Notes: generated from the letters alone by a model not told the origin. 64,000 bases of DNA from Botryosphaeria dothidea (GCA_011503125.2 WWBZ02000033.1:3968001-4032000), one strand, 5' to 3'. Numbered from the stretch's first letter, positions 11,157 to 23,612 are shown. Made by a program: numbers and translations.

Positions 11157-11340
11157 AGAAAAAATATAACTATACTAAAAAATCGACTCTAAGCTACGGC
11201 GCTAGAAGAGGATTCTAGAGACTCTTCTAGACTTCGCGAGTTCTAAAATAATACTTAAGATAACTATAGCCGTAAAGTAGTTAATATAGAGAATATAAAA
11301 AGAGGCGAATAGCCTTCCCTAGTAACTACCTCTATCTAGC
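11157..11340 (+). mobile_element. LINE 5' end in inverted orientation
   Basis: These 184 bp match the first 183 bp of LINE A (- strand of 7231-7049), from the A-rich start through the beginning of ORF1, but on the + strand and RIPed. They sit head to head with the 3' end of copy D. Either it belongs to D as an inversion with a very large internal deletion, or it is the stub of a separate insertion whose remainder is gone. The sequence beyond copy E (16491 on) does not continue it. Confidence 0.7.
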
Positions 11341-11349
11341 TCTAATATA

Positions 11350-14300
11350 GATAGATAGATAAATTTATTTCTTCCCGATATAGCTCCCTTACGGGTTTAT
11401 ACGGGGCTAGCTATCTATAGTTATTTTACACGAGGGGGAAAACCTTTTCGCCTAGTAAAAACCCCTCCTCTCTCTCTAGGCATGCTATCCTATACTAGTT
11501 CTTATTTTTTCTTCTTACTAGTAGCGGCTGCTATAGCAGCCCTATATTTACCTACTAGACCTATTTCTTTAGTTCTTATTCTCGTAGTTATCCGGGTTCT
11601 AGTAGTCCTAGTAGTTCTAGTTATCCTCCTAGTTCCTCTTCCTAGTTATCTTTCTATATTAGTTCTCTTACTAGGCTAAATTACTTAAGTAGCCCTAGAC
11701 GTAAGAACTAGTCTATTACTACTTTAATCTTCTTCTTTATTAAGAGGAGAGAGTAGTAGTCCGTAGTCCCTACCCTTTAGAGTATCTATACCCTATCCTA
11801 TTAGAAGTAGGGGTAGAAGAAAAGAATATATTTTAGGGTTTATCTATACTAGCCGTATAGATAGGTAGGACTAAGGTACTCTAGTACCTTACGCCTTAAG
11901 AGGAAGTCCTCTAGTCTAATATACTCTATACGTAGTAGAGTAGCGAGTGTACTCTATAGCTTAGATAGTTCGCTATAGATTTATCTAATTTTTAGGTTCT
12001 ACTATATACTTTAGGCTACTAGCTTATCTTATCTTCCCTAGCTAGTAGACTTTATCTATCTCTTCTTCTACTTATTCCTATATACTATACGTAGCTTCGT
12101 TCGCTCCGGGAGACTCTAGTAGGTAGAGGGGTAGTAGTTAAGAAGTAAGTTTGCCTTTTTTCTAAGTAGGGTTCTTCTAGTAGGGCTAGTAGCGCCTCTA
12201 GTACTTAAAGTAGCCCGAGCTATCTATTTAATACTCTAGTAAGTTTCCTCTACTACTATCGCGACTAGGCTATCTCTAGCTCTAATAGCCTAGGCTAGTA
12301 CTAGTTCGTCTAGGTATAGTAAGAGTAGGGGAATCCCTATCTTATACTCTAAGATTTATATACTAGTTAACTTATACGCCCCTAAGATAGTGCGTAGGCA
12401 CTAGTTTTAGATCTTCTTTAGTAGCTAGATAGTTATTTTTCTCTACCCTAGGATTCTCTCTAGAGTATACTATACTCTATAGCCGTAGGTAAGAACTAGC
12501 CTTACTACGGCCGTATAGATATAACGGGCTTTAGTAAATAAGGCTCCCTAGGTAGACGCCGCGAGTTTAGAGAGAGATATATACTATTTAATTGCCTTAG
12601 CTCCTATTTCTCTAATATAGGATCCCTATCTAAGCTTATTATCTACGTAGACTCCTAGAATCTTAATTATAGGCTCTAGGCATCTAGTAAATCTAGGGAT
12701 ACGGATCCCTACTACTATATTAAATCTCCTTAGTTTCCTTATAAAATAAATAAGGTAATACTTATCGGGCGAGAAAGCTAACCCGTAGGTAGCTACCTAG
12801 TACTCGTAAATTTAATATACTTCCTCTAGTATCCTATAGTTCTATTCTATAGATCTACTAAAGGTTAGAATATTAGTATTATCGACGAATCTAAGGGGGA
12901 AGATATTATCCCTACGTAGCTATATAAGTAGATTAGAAGTAAAGAATAGGTAGAGTATCGGCGATAGTAAGGATTCCTAGGGAATCCCGGTTAAGGTCTA
13001 GATTAGTAGACTAGTAAAGTCTCCGAAGGATAGCTAAGTAGTACGGTCCTATAGAAAGAATCGGGTGAATCTTTCTACCTATTCTAGAAGTTTTACTATC
13101 CTTATATTATAGAGAAGCCTTCTATAAGATACGTAGTTATATACTCCCGAGATATCTAGGCTAAGGACTAAAGCTACTAGCCCTAGGTCTTATACCTAGA
13201 TAGTATAGATCTATTCTATAAGTAGGTTAAGAGCTACTACTACGGATCTATTTCTCCTAGCTCCTATCTATATATTAGGGAGTAGGCCGTATACTTTAGT
13301 AGCCTAGAAGATTCTATCTACTATAATCCTCTTAAGTAGCTTCCCTAGCGTATTAAGTAAAGTAATCGGCTTAAATAACTTAGCTTTAGTATAGTCGTCT
13401 CTCTATAGTTTTCTAAGAACTACGGTAATAGAGCTTTTAAACTACCTAGAGTAGTATCTAAGTACGAGGTATCTCTAGAAGAGTCTAGTAAGGGGTCCCC
13501 TTAGTATCTTAGCGTATTACTTTAGAAATCTATTAGTAATCTTATCTAGGCCTAGTACCTTATCTAGGGAAAGCTTCTTAATAATATAGAGAACTTACTC
13601 TTTAGTAAGGTCTTAGGGAATCTCTACTAGCACTAGGTATATATACCTATCTAGATCTAAGAGGTTAGTAGCCCTAAGAGGTAGAAAGAACTAGTTAGTA
13701 AGAATTTCTACCTTAGACTAGTTATCGTAATATAGTTATTTATCTACTCTCTAAAGGGGTAGAAACTAAGATAGGACTAGAGGTTCTAGTACTCTTATTC
13801 TTATCTACTTTAAGAGCTTCTAGAGTATAGATAGGTCCGAAGTAATCTTAGCTACTATTCTACGCTATACTTTTATTCTATCTCTTCTAATCTACCTCTT
13901 CTTACTATTAGTAATAGTTTAGTATACTATCTAGTCCTCCTCCCTCCCTATAGCCGTCTACTTCCTTCTAGCTACTCTAGCCTAGTATACTAGGTCCGAA
14001 TACTCCTTTATCTATTATATAGAGGCCTAGAGCGAGGGTCTCGCTACTAGAATAGTCTCTTAGATTATTCTTTAGATAGCCTTTTAGAGTAGTATAGTAA
14101 AGTAATCTAGGTCTACTTTAGTATTAAGAGGGGCTGCTTTAAGATATTCGAGCTTTAATTAGAGTATATTATTAGTTCTCTTCTAGTCTACTTTCTTCTA
14201 CTAGAGCCTTAGAGGGCGTAGTTCTACGGAGGTAGGAGAAAAATTAAGTATAGTAAGGATAGGTAGGTGGTTAGAGGATAATTCGAGCTTCTAGCTAACT

Positions 14301-16490
14301 CTATAGCTAAGAATTCTCTTCTCTAGCTACCGTAATATAAAGATAAGATCTAAAGTACTCTCGCTACTACTATCTCGTCTAGTAATAGTACCCCTTAGAA
14401 GGGCTAGGTTAAGATTAGCTACGGTAGCTATCTTAATTAGGTTATTCGCTAGAGTATAGTATATTAGGAAGGTTATATCTTCCTAGATAGGATAGTAGAG
14501 GTTAAAGTCCCCTAGGAGAATATACTCTCCTAGTTTTCTAAGAACTTCCGGTAGAAGAGATAGGATTTCTAGCGCTATATTAGTATAAGAGGCTAGCGGG
14601 GGATTATAGTAGTTATAGATATAGATTATATATATCCTAGTAATAAGGAAAAGTATAATAAGATCTAGTAAATAGACTATTACTTACTAGGAGTCGGGGC
14701 TAATAGCCTTACTTATAAAGAAGTAGGTTCTTACTACTCCCTTCTAGGGAAAAACTATATAGTAGATAGAGTATCTTACTATTATCTTAACCCTCGGGTT
14801 CCTCTAAGGTTTCTAGATAGCTAGGATATAGTAGATCTTTAGGTCTACTTCCTTAAAGAGCGGAAGTATTATCCTATCCTTACTCTTATAGACGTTATAC
14901 TATATAATAGAGAGAGAGCCTATATCTAATATTAACTTCCTTCTATCTCTAGGTCCGGCTACGAGGGGGCTAGTAGTATAGGCTATAAGGAGGGAGTTCC
15001 CGCGGGCTCCTCTAAGGCGTATTATAAGCTATTAAGTCCGGTAAACCTTATTTAGTTAGAAGGCGGGGGGCGGCTTAAGTCTCTTAGCCTACCTAGTCTC
15101 CTCTTAACCGGCTTCTCCTCCCTAATCCTCTTCTTTAGTCTAACGGTTAACTAGTTAGTTTAAGACTATATTTTAGTTATTAGGGGTCCTTTCCGGTACC
15201 TTTCTAGTACTACTAGGCGGGCCTAGGCGGCCTTAGTATAGTAGGCTCTACGTGCTAGGTAGGAGTTGCTCTAGACTATATACCTTTAAGAGTAGTTTAC
15301 GTACTATATACTTTCCTTAGGGTAGTCCCTAGTATTATATACCTTACTATACTATCCGCACTTTTCCTCCTTTTTATAATAGTTAGTAATATAACCGTAG
15401 GCCTAGTACTTAAAATACTAGATTACTATAAAGGCTACGTTATAGTACTACGCTATATAGATAGTAAAGTTAATAATAAGCCCCTTATTAATAATCTAGT
15501 TAGCGGTTTTAAAATTTATAGTACTAAGGATAATAGCCGAGTAAGTTTTTCTCTCTAGGAGCTTCCTCTTTAGCTAGACTAGCTTACTAATACGTAGTTC
15601 TAGATATAGAGATAGATTCTACTCCTAGATAGTTTAGATAGCTTAGGGGTCTATAGTATCGATTCCTTCTCGAGGGACGTTATATACTAGTACTAAGTAT
15701 AGCTACTAGTTAGGCCTAACTTCTTTTCCTAGTCCTATAGTCTATTTCTAGTCCTAGAGAAGGGCTATTCTAGTTACTTTATTCGGTATAAAGATTCTAA
15801 CGTCTCTACTAGGGAGCTTCTTAGTAGTAAGTACTTTCTTACACGCCTAGCTTTTTCCTACCTAGATCTTTCTAATAATTACCTTATTTAAGAGCTTAGC
15901 TATTTCTTATCTATTTACTATCTCTAAAAAGTAGAGAATAAGTTTAGTAGTAGCTAGGGAGGTAGAGGGCTTCGGGGCTACTTAGGCTATAATTTATATC
16001 TAGCTACGAGTATTAGGTATAGGTATAGAGGTAGCCTAGATACGGTTAACTATCTTTTAGACCTATTAGATCTCTTTAAGAATATTCTTAAGGCCTAGCT
16101 TCTTAGTAGCTGCCTTCTAGTAGATAGTAATATAATTCTAGAAGATTATCTTAGTAATATCGAGAAAATTTTTTACCTAGCTAGAGAGGACTAAAGAAAG
16201 GCTAGCGGATATTTATAGGGCTTAGAGGAGGGTATCTACTATTTTTAAGGCTCTCTTAATATATTCTACGCTATACTAGATACTCTACGGTTTCTTAGGG
16301 ATATATTAGGGCTAGGTAGAGGTAGTTACTAGGGGAGGCTATTCGCCTCTTTCTATATCCTCTATATTAACTACTTCGCGGCTATAGTTATCTTAAGTAC
16401 TATTTTAGGACTCGCGAAGTCTAGAAGAGTCTCTAGGGCCCTCTCCCGGCGCCGTAGCTTAGAGTCGATTTTTTAGTATAGTTATATTTT
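11350..16490 (-). mobile_element. LINE copy E, full length, heavily RIPed
   Basis: This is colinear with LINE A over its whole length, from the tail (gatagatagataaatt, from 11350) to the 5' end (atagttatattttt, to 16490), about 5.14 kb. ORF1 zinc-knuckle and ORF2 endonuclease/RT segments are all present, but CA/TG are replaced by TA throughout, producing a dense series of TAG/TAA. It is the natural alignment partner for A: same length, same structure, opposite RIP state. I see no convincing target-site duplication around it, perhaps because RIP or rearrangement erased it. Confidence 0.87.
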
Positions 16491-18110
16491 TAGTAAAATA
16501 ACGTAGTTTTAAAGAAACGAGACGTATACTAATTACTAAGAGGTTTATAGACTCGCCGCCTATAGTAGGCGTTAGAGCTAAAACTATTAGAGTTAACGTT
16601 ATAGAGATTAATTAAGTAGATAATAACTATAACGATAACTTTAAAGAATATATATAATAAGTAGGGCGGCGCTTAGCCTATAAGCGTTTATTATCGATCT
16701 ACTAAATATAGCTTACTATTTAATAGAAGGATATTACTCTAATTATAGTTATAACTACGAAGAGACCTTTCTTAAGTTCCTAAAAGAGTCTATACTAAAA
16801 CTCTACTTTACGATCTTTTAGTAATATATTAAGTTTAGTATAGAGGCGCTAGTATTTCGCGGTATACTAACTAAAAGGCTTATTAGTCTACTTAAGCTTA
16901 TAGAGCTCTTAAAAAGCTATTTTACGACGATTAGAGTCGCTAAAGGCTTACTTTAGTAACTATAGAAGGTTCTTAAAGTCTTCTATAATTAATAAAGAAT
17001 CTCGTAGTAGAACGTTAATTAAGCCGTATTTCTTAACGTATTCTCGTACTTAAGCGCTTACTTTACCTTTAAGACGTAATATAATATATTATAGACGAGC
17101 TTAAGCTATAGAAAAGCGGTCTCTATTTACTATAAGCTTAATACGTACTACTATTCGCTAATTAAGATATTTCTTTTTTTCTTCTTTAAAAACCGGTACG
17201 TTAGAAAGCTTTTCGCTAAGCTTTATTCTTTATTATAAGCCCTAGTTCTAATACTAGCTCGTAATAAAGCTAGTCTCTAGCCTTACTAACGGTTATATAT
17301 AGCTAAATCCTCTAGTAGGTTACTACTATCTCTTATATACCTCTAATTATTCTTTTAGTATCTCTTATATTATACGTACGGTATTTAACTCGTTTATAAG
17401 AGTATTAATACTATTCTAGGCGGACTAAAGCTATATTTTAAGGCTTACTACGCGTTAGTACTATTCTCTTAACTAGTTAAAAAAGCGCTAGGCCTAATCG
17501 CTATCTATAGTAACGTAGTTAACGAGTATCTAGGCGTTAGTAATATTAATAAAGTTAAGGCTAAGCTAGTCGACGCCGAAGGTATTATAACTCTATTAGT
17601 AAATAGTTACTAGACTCTCGCTTTTAAGCGGTAGAACGCGTAACGAAGGTCTCGTAGATAACGAATCGTACGGATAATAGTATAGCTCTCTCTAGGCGTT
17701 ATCGCCTATAATATCTAGATATATTTCTAATATTATAATAGACGATAACGGTTACGGTTACGGTTACGGTTAGCTTTAGATACCTAGCGTAGCTCTAACT
17801 TTATAGCGAAATAATAAGACTCTACGCGAGGCTCGACGATAGTAATAGTAACGGTAACGAGACGTAAGCTATTCTAAAGCCTACTTCTAGCTATAAGTAA
17901 GATAGGCGGTATAATCTAATATAATAAGACTCGATACTATTATAGAGAGATCGTATAAAGTACGAGAGTCTACGTATAAGCGAGAGCTATAAAGTTATAA
18001 AGTACGTAACGTTACCGCGTATACGCGCGTCTACTACCTATACGTTATTACGTATACTATCTTAATACTACTTCTTCGTTTAGCCGTTATACTTAAAAAT
18101 AGTAGATACT
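16491..18110 (+). pseudogene. RIP-destroyed reading frame of unknown identity
   Basis: One + strand frame from about 16690 to 17760 or beyond has only TAG and TAA stops in positions that CAG, CAA or TGG would fill, plus well-spread charged and hydrophobic codons. That suggests a real former coding sequence of at least 330 codons rather than noise. Conceptual reading gives helix-rich segments such as ETFLKFLKESILKL and VNEYLGVSNINKVKAKLVDA. I recognise no RT, integrase, transposase or zinc-finger signature. It could be a gene of an unclassified mobile element or a duplicated host gene inactivated by RIP. It lies between LINE E and a LINE ORF1 fragment. Confidence 0.45.
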
Positions 18111-18179
18111 CTTCTCTAAGCTCTATAAGTATTCGCTAGTCTTTCTTTAGTCCTCTCTAGCTAGATAAAAAATTTTCTC

Positions 18180-18858
18180 GATATTATTAAGATAATCTTC
18201 TAGGATTATATTACTATCTACTAAAAGACGACTACTAAAAAGCTAAGTCTTAAGAATATTCTTAAAAAGGTCTAGTAGATCTAGAAGATAGTTAGCTAAC
18301 TCTAGACTACTTCTACGTCCGTAGTATCTAGCTAGACTAATATTATAGCCTAAGTAGCTCTAAAGCCTTCTACCTTCCTAACTACTACTAAGCTTATTCT
18401 ATACTTTCTAAATAAAACTAATAGATAAAAGATTACTAATCTTACTAACGAGGCTATTATTAAGAAGATCTAAATAGAAAAAAGCCTAGCTTATAAAAGA
18501 GTACTAGCGGCTAAGAAGCTCTTTAGTAAAGACGTTAAGCTTTTTATATCTAATACTTAGACTAGAGTAGCCCTTCTCTAGAATTAAAAATAGACTATAG
18601 AACTAAATAGAAAAGTCTATTCTAACTAGTAGCTCTACTTAGTACTAGTCTATAACGTCCCTCTTAAAGATATTAATACTAAGAATTTCTAGGCCGCCTA
18701 AACTCTTTAGAATTAGAATCTATTTCTATATCTAGAACTATATATTAGTAAGCTAGCCTAGCTAAAAAGAAAGCTCCTAGAGAAAAAGACGTACTTAGCT
18801 ATTATTCTTAGTACTATAGACCCCGAGGTAGCTAACTAGATTATAGTAACTATATAGA
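18180..18858 (+). mobile_element. LINE ORF1 fragment, + strand, heavily RIPed
   Basis: Conceptual translation gives a diverged copy of LINE ORF1, with segments resembling ISKLAWLKRKL and YLAIILSTMDPEVAN. These match LINE A ORF1 (ISKLAWLKRKLPEGKTHLAI) upstream of the zinc knuckles. Similarity fades near 18858 before the knuckles. It is diverged beyond RIP changes alone and may represent a related LINE subfamily. No ends or duplications were identified. Confidence 0.65.
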
Positions 18859-19805
18859 ATAGTTCCTCTTCTTAAAGCTACTTCTTTATTAAAGAGAACT
18901 AGTCGTCTTTATTATTATAGAAGAGAACTAGAATAGAGCGACGCTTAGCGAAGTCTTACGAAGATATAGCGAAGAGAAAGATATATTTCGAAATAAAGTA
19001 ATCGAAAAAGTTATAAACGTAGTAAAATAAGTATACTACGGTTAATCGGGTCTAGACTATTAGACTTAAAAGTTAGAATAAAAAGTTATTAAAGCGAAAT
19101 AGTAAGATGCTATAGTCCGGTAAGTTAAGCGTTTATTAGATTTTTAATTAAATCGTCTACTTCTCTTAAGATATAGATAGATAATAAGATAGCTATTTTT
19201 TTTAGCGTAAGCCTAGGCCTTAGGCGATAGCTTCCTAAAATATACTTATTTCTTCTCTTAACGAAGACCGTATCTAGCTATCGATACTAGGTTACTTATA
19301 GACTAACTATAAAGATAATACGTCTTTTTATAGATAAATATAGAATTTTATATCTAGCGGGAACTCTCTAGACTTAGATATATAAATCTAGGCTTATAAT
19401 CTTTTAAGTAAAGTATATATCTATTAACGGTTATATAGTATAGTAGCGGGTATTAAAATAGTCTATAGTAAGAAGTTCGATTCTTCTATCTATTAGCCGT
19501 ATACGGAAGATATACGTATACGTTACGTACTACGCTAAACCCTAATTAGTCTTCGCTAATCGGATCCTTCTCGGTATTAGCTTCCCTCTAGATATAGGGC
19601 TTAAAAGCTAACTCGCTTAGTTAGCTAAAATCTACCTAGGTATAGTAGCCCTTAGGCTATTTATTTAATAATAGCCTTTATAAAGTTAAAATTAAATAAA
19701 AAAGAAAGCTAGCGGGACGTAAATACGTGCCGTAAAGACCTACTATAGGTTACGTATATTATATAATACTAAGGAATTAATCTCTTTAATCCCGTATACC
19801 TTAGA
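18859..19805. other. RIPed DNA of unknown origin
   Basis: AT-rich, CA/TG-depleted sequence without a coding frame I can identify. A degenerate tRNA-like element lies at 19429-19498. CA and TG reappear from about 19805, marking the end of the RIPed block. Confidence 0.6.
19429..19498 (+). repeat. Degenerate tRNA-like element in RIPed DNA
   Basis: About 70 bp have an A-box-like tagtatagtagcggg (TGGCATAGTAGCGGG if RIP is undone) at 19436-19450. At about 19471-19487 there is a perfect 5-bp T-arm (agaag / cttct) around the B-box core gttcgattc. The acceptor ends pair poorly, so it is not a working tRNA. It may be a RIPed tRNA relic or the head of an old tRNA-derived SINE, different from the one at 31263. 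Confidence 0.35.
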
Positions 19806-19855
19806 CATCTAGGAACAGATTAATAAGGTATTACGAACCTACCTGTATATAGAGT

Positions 19856-20151
19856 TGTTGGGGCGCGATTAGCCACTAGGCTGATCATTGCTGAACCTTT
19901 TATCGACTGAGAGTCGACGGGAGGTTGGCCGAATGGTCTTACACACCGACTGAAACCCAACACGGTCGGTCCGTCGTAACATAAGGTTAAGATAATATTA
20001 ATCTATCTAATCCGCACGCTTCTGTCTAACGGATAATATAGATTAAATAGATTAATAATAGATTATAGATACTCTTCTACGTGTATATAAACTATACTTC
20101 TTAGATAGCTTTGACCTTCGTGGTCAACTTCGCAATAGAATTTGGACTCTA
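19856..20151 (+). repeat. Probable copia-type LTR, not RIPed
   Basis: It starts TGTTGGGGCGCG at 19856 and contains a promoter-like tatataaa at 20084-20091. It ends just before ttggtaacaaggcc (20152), which resembles a retroelement primer-binding site. An imperfect 17-bp inverted repeat (19998-20014 with 20030-20046, 15/17 matches) could fold as a hairpin. The terminal inverted repeats are weak, so the right end is uncertain. Internal sequence seems to be lost within 100-200 bp. Unlike the DNA to its left it keeps CA/TG. Confidence 0.4.
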
Positions 20152-23100
20152 TTGGTAACAAGGCCTTCGCACGTAGTGCTCAGTCTTAGTCGTCTGCTCG
20201 TTCCTCGCGTACCTCTTGTACCCACTCAAGGAAAACCCTTCGACAGGTTTCCACCCTCTTTGGTGTTTGGATCCTTAGAGGCAGAGGCCCGCTCGTTACA
20301 TCTGAAGGTCAGATCAGACAATTAATGTGATAGAAACGTGAAGCACAGCCTGCCCAGCCGTGTCACCGAAACACCAAGATAAGGGATGTGATGGTATTTG
20401 CCACGTGCGGTGGCTTCAAAGCATCTGAAGGGCTGAGACAAAACGTGCTCTCAGGTTGCGCTCATGCCTCTGTCTGAGGCTCTCACGTGTAACAACGACG
20501 GTGCATCCGGAAATGCATATATCTGCCAGTGGATTAACATGGTTTTCATTCAAGCCTAAATTCCGGAAGAGAATTAGGCGCTCTACGAATCGAGAGTTTG
20601 CCCATGCATGGTGAAGAGCTACTCGTTAGGCGGCGCTGTCGGCGGGTAGCAGTAGACAGTATCTAGATGGCCAGCCGTTGGGGAGGGTGCGGTATGTCAT
20701 GCTGGGTGACATTCCTGTTGGGCCAGAGGCTGGGTATGGAAGAGGCACACCTCTCATCAGTGCGGATGAATTGATGATGAACCAGGTGTACGCAGTCGAT
20801 GCGGTCGAAACAAGCTTCCTCAAAGGACGATAAACCTTTGGCTCCATAGGCATAGGGCTGACCGCTATGTGGGGCTCTGTAATTTACTGTTGTCATCCAA
20901 AGGGTCCACGATGAGATCCTCGTGCCGATCATCGGATGTGCTGCAGGGACTTTTTGAGAGGCAGTCAAGCCCGTTCCGTGTCCTTAGTGCAAGCACGTTT
21001 GCCTGACTGGAAGATCCAGTAGGTTGCGGACAGGGACCAAGCTCGCCAGGCTTACGTACTTCAGAGGAACCAGGACAGAAGACCTGTTAAATGGGAGGTC
21101 TGACCTGACCCACTCCGCTCCACACTGAACTCGGAATGATGTCATAGGAGATGAAACGATGTCATTCTTGCCTACCGAATGCTTTGCATACGTCCAAGTA
21201 TTCCTGTTACTTGAAAATCAATGTATCGAAGATTGTCAAAGTGTAATGCCGAAAGGAAAATGAACAGGCAAAAGCATCTAGGGGACGGTGAAACAAGTAT
21301 ATCATAAGCCCACATTTGTAACGATCCGAACTTCCATACTATCATCGGGGAAGTGGTATGCTTTTGCCAACTTCAAGGGAGACAAGCGGCTGACTCGAAT
21401 GATAAACTGTGCATCCGGAATATTGGGGAGGGTTCGCCTTTGTCGGTCATTACAGAAATCAAATCGGCTATGTTGGATGGACGATGTTCGGGCGTTCTAA
21501 CAATGTTACAAAGCTTGAGGCTGTCAGAGTGGCTGCGACCAGATGTTCCGCGCTAAGACGGGCTGTAGGACTATCGCGACGAGGAGCAGCATCTGTGAGT
21601 GATGCTATCCATACTGCACCTAAGCTAGGTCAGAGCTTATCGCTTTGTTATGGAAGCTGGCCGAGATAAAAGGATGCCAATGTGGCTTTGATTCAGAGAA
21701 GAAAGGTAAGGCTTCCGCACAGAGATGCTCGGATAAGCCATGCAATTGGATTCCATCATGATGATCAACACGAAAGAGATGGACGACAAAAGACGTACCA
21801 GAGCCCTTGGAAGACACGGATGGGATCAGTGCCGGTTGCTGGGGAGGGGGCATTGAATTCTGGGAGAGAAAAACAAAGGGGGAGCACAAGCTTTGCGCGA
21901 ATGGGAACGCAGTGCGTCGCCGCAGACGACCAGGCTTCTTTGAGCTGGAGAAAGAGGCGCACTGATCGGCGTCCGGGCGGGCAGTCCGCTTACTTATACT
22001 GCATTCCGCGTCTGCCGTCGCAACAGGTCACGTGAGTGGTGCTGCAGTGCTGCCCGAGAGGCATGACGGGCGGAGAACCTGCCGTATTCCGCAGCGGCGT
22101 TAATTACTGCCTGAGATGGCCGGCTCTCTGCAAGCTTGTCAGCACATTGTTTCAGCTAGACTGGCGCGCTGGCGGGAGCGGGCGCGCTGGGCGAGGTCGG
22201 AACGCGGGACAGAGCTGCACGCGTAAGGCCTGGCGCTGGCGGCCGGCGTCAGCTGCGAGGCTCCTTCTCCGCAGCCGAAGATCCGCGCCTGCGCGCCCGG
22301 GCAGCGCAGCAATGAGAGAGCGATGCCAGACGGGATGGCATATTGGGGCGTCCGGCCGTGGCTTGGGCGTGAAGGCTACATCATGCCACCGGCTGCCATT
22401 GTCGCAGCGACGGGTGCTGAGGCGGGCGCGCAACTTGGCGGACAACAGCCCGCTGTGGCCGCAGGCGCAGGCGCGTGCGTCGCAACAGTTGGCCCGCAGC
22501 GCTCGAAGGGGGTGTGGATGCCATAGACGAGTGCAGCAGCTGCGGCTGGCGCACCAGAAGCGGCGGTTCGCGTGCGGGCGCGGTGCGGTGCGGTGCCTTG
22601 TGTGCGCGGGTGTGCTGGGCCTGACGCGCATGCGCAGGCAAGCCGTAAGACAACAAAGGCGCGCGCAGCGAGGCGGGCAGCGGGCAGCATGGGGAGACGG
22701 ACGCGGGCAGTGGAAGGGCAGACTGCTGCGCGCGCGGGCCGGCCTTCTCGAGCGGATTCGACTTAACGTGCCCTCAGAGAGGGGCACTGTGGGCGGCGGC
22801 GCGCTGAGGGCTGCCACTGTGTTGTGGTCGATCACGTGAGCGTCGGGCTTAGGCTCTCGCTGACGCAGGCGCCAGGTGCGCGCTGCCTGCCAGCAAAACC
22901 GCGCAGCGCCCGCCCTCTTCCCCCATAGCAGTGCTCACCTCTCTACTCCCACTGAGCGCCGTCCATACAATCCGTCGAGAACACGTCCCCCCCGAGTGAG
23001 TCGCTTCCCGCATTGAATCCTCACACCCGCCCGCACTCCGCAACCACAACGCACCTTTTTTTACGCGTTTTTCTCGCATTTCCGCGCGACATCCGCTTCA
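20152..23100. other. Intergenic, no convincing gene
   Basis: Possible LTR-element leader to about 20300, then unique DNA. Small overlapping frames at 20626-20968 and 21288-22035 show neither intron structure nor family motifs. From about 22160 to 22800 the DNA is very GC-rich (runs of gcgcgc). Long frames there exist on both strands and reflect composition. It probably includes the upstream region of the HMG-box gene. Confidence 0.5.
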
Positions 23101-23612
23101 TTCTGTCCATTTCTGAGCTTCATTCGCGACTGCATCTCGAGCTCTCGCCGTCATCTCGCCATCACCGCTGCCCGCCAGCACACCTTACTGACCACCAGCA
23201 CAGGCAGACTCCATCTCCACAACCTCACCCAAACAGCTCCAATTCGTCTTGTAAGTGCATTCCGCCCCTTCTGCGACCCATCTGCACCTGTTCCAAGGTG
23301 TTGTTGTTCTGCGCTGTTTCTGCGACCGCGCCCGCTATGCGCCCGCGATGCACGCAGACACCAACACAACACCGCGCCCACCACCACAGCTCCATTCACC
23401 ACCACCCACCTCGTGCATCGTCGCTGCAGCACTGCAGCTGGGTCGCATACCCCTCCAAACATCACCTGATCCACTTGCACGCGAAAATCTGCACCTGCGC
23501 GCCCGCGCGACTATTTCAAAGCCTGCCGCCTCTGCTCTTGCCCATCAACAATTCATCTCACCAGTGCACCACGCTGACTGTCCCGACTTGCAGCTTGACG
23601 ACCACCGCAACC

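Noticed and set aside
19923..19980. A-box-like ttggccgaatggtc inside the probable LTR
   Set aside because: No B box at the proper distance and no cloverleaf pairing, so not called a tRNA gene or SINE head.
1..20000. CRISPR-like or tandem array explanation for the repeated segments
   Set aside because: The repeats are long, in both orientations, with retroelement coding content and target duplications. They are nested transposons, and the genome is eukaryotic.
20626..20968. Two overlapping - strand frames of 75 and 101 codons
   Set aside because: No conserved motif or intron, and the two frames overlap each other. They could be a gene remnant, but the sequence alone does not support it.
22036..22839. 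Open frames of 227-267 codons on both strands
   Set aside because: They coincide in a very GC-rich stretch where stops are rare. Composition is Arg/Ala-rich in every frame, and there are no introns or motifs.
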